From: Anaeromyxobacter paludicola
Lineage (GTDB): Bacteria; Myxococcota; Myxococcia; Myxococcales; Anaeromyxobacteraceae
Direction of reading: 5' to 3'
NCBI RefSeq assembly: GCF_023169965.1
Contig: NZ_AP025592.1
Location: 1,612,001 to 1,676,000, forward strand
Length of the DNA: 64,000 nt
The notes below the pieces were generated by a model, which was given only the letters and a program-made list of their open reading frames with translations, did not search any database and was not told where the DNA came from. The position numbers and the translations under genes were made by a program. Of this stretch, positions 63,412-64,000 are shown in pieces (positions within the stretch are counted from its first letter, which is position 1; each line of letters opens with the position of its first letter).

Positions 63412-64000
63412 ATGAAGCTCCGCCGGATCGACGAGGACCTCTGGGAGCTCCCGGCCGAGGGGGGCATGAAGGTGCCGGGCCGGATCTACGCCGCCGGCCC
63501 GCCCGCGCCCGACGACCCGTCGCTGCAGCAGGTGGCCAACGTGGCCCACCTGCCCGGGATCCTCCGCTTCTCCCTCGCCATGCCCGACTACCACTGGGGC
63601 TACGGCTTCCCCATCGGCGGCGTGGCGGCGGTCGATCCGGAAATCGGGGCCATCTCCCCCGGCGGCGTGGGCTACGACATCAACTGCGGCGTGCGGGTGG
63701 TCACGACGGCGCTGCACGAGGAGGAGCTCCGGCCGCGGCTCCGGCAGGTGGTGGCCCAGCTCTTCCGCGACGTCCCGACCGGCGTGGGCGCCTCGCGCGC
63801 CATCCCGGCGCTCGCGGACGACGAGCTGGACGGCGTCCTCGCAGGCGGCGCACGGTGGGCGGCGGCGCGCGGCTTCGCCGCGGCGCCGGACGATCCCTCG
63901 CGCTGCGAGGAGGGCGGCCGGCTCCCGCAGGCCGATCCGGCGGCGGTGAGCGACCGGGCCCGCGCTCGCGGCCGGGACCAGCTCGGCACGCTCGGCTCCG
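63412..64000 (+). CDS. rtcB: RtcB RNA ligase (5' part, cut by window end)
   Basis: About 196 codons are visible from the ATG at 63412 (GGGAGGC upstream). PDYHWGYGFPIGGVAAVD and SPGGVGYDINCGVRVV contain the Mn ligands Asp89 and Cys92. RtcB joins 2',3'-cyclic phosphate (or 3'-phosphate) and 5'-OH RNA ends using GTP. The remaining active-site residues lie beyond the window. Confidence 0.95.
   Translation, partial: MKLRRIDEDLWELPAEGGMKVPGRIYAAGPPAPDDPSLQQVANVAHLPGILRFSLAMPDYHWGYGFPIGGVAAVDPEIGAISPGGVGYDINCGVRVVTTALHEEELRPRLRQVVAQLFRDVPTGVGASRAIPALADDELDGVLAGGARWAAARGFAAAPDDPSRCEEGGRLPQADPAAVSDRARARGRDQLGTLGS

Overview
The window is very GC-rich (roughly 70-75 percent by eye), densely coded and gram-negative (lpxC, lipoprotein signals). 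Its codon use is extreme, with almost every third position G or C. The gene set points to a soil delta-proteobacterium in the modern phylum Myxococcota, most likely Anaeromyxobacter-like. It includes an NtrC-type sigma-54 activator, many histidine kinases and stand-alone receivers, a Ku plus split LigD pair, archease-RtcB, and sphingolipid-modifying enzymes. The assignment is an inference; no marker gene in the window proves it.

Layout. 1-2692: the 3' part of a GH5-like glycosidase, then a sigma-54 response regulator. 2693-4526: a repeat element at a convergent junction, then a minus-strand pair resembling eukaryotic dihydroceramide desaturase and fatty acid/ceramide 2-hydroxylase. 4666-12000: a DUF3047 protein, GlnE, an APC permease and a patatin-like lipase. 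12050-17566: ilvE, a Fic-fold protein with a degenerate active site, endonuclease IV, a DHH phosphoesterase, a cysteine desulfurase and a receiver. 17612-19363: 6S RNA followed at once by 5-formyl-THF cyclo-ligase (the ssrS-ygfA arrangement), then a YmdB-like phosphodiesterase. 19371-21409: a second copy of the repeat element, tyrS and rlmE. 21637-25444: two tandem ferredoxins, a ThDP enzyme, an isochorismatase-like hydrolase and a soluble histidine kinase.

25499-30519 stands out. A tRNA-Pro(GGG) gene is followed by about 5 kb of lower-GC DNA with clearly different codon use. It carries a TIR-domain protein and a tightly overlapping three-gene operon: a HEPN-like protein, a KGGVGR-motif ATPase and a P-loop ATPase. 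A degenerate copy of the tRNA 3' end closes the region. I read this as a small defence-type island inserted at tRNA-Pro, and the three-gene operon as the best candidate here for an undescribed system.

30740-47447 returns to chromosomal style: a HAF-repeat protein, DUF2239, an EamA transporter, an orphan Imm8 immunity protein, an EF-hand protein, hemerythrin, a CotA-like multicopper oxidase, a YhdH-type reductase, two divergent receivers, an ABC ATPase with a double permease, a GH15 glucoamylase and envelope proteins. 47580-54910: small signalling and zinc-ribbon proteins, an M48 lipoprotein protease with a tiny DUF5670 gene missed by usual length cut-offs, the NHEJ set (Ku, LigD-polymerase, and LigD phosphoesterase-ligase on the other strand), and lpxC behind a good sigma-54-type promoter. 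55276-64000: rhomboid protease, ruvC-ruvA-ruvB, a dCache histidine kinase, MFS and MATE transporters, archease and the start of rtcB, which is cut by the window edge.
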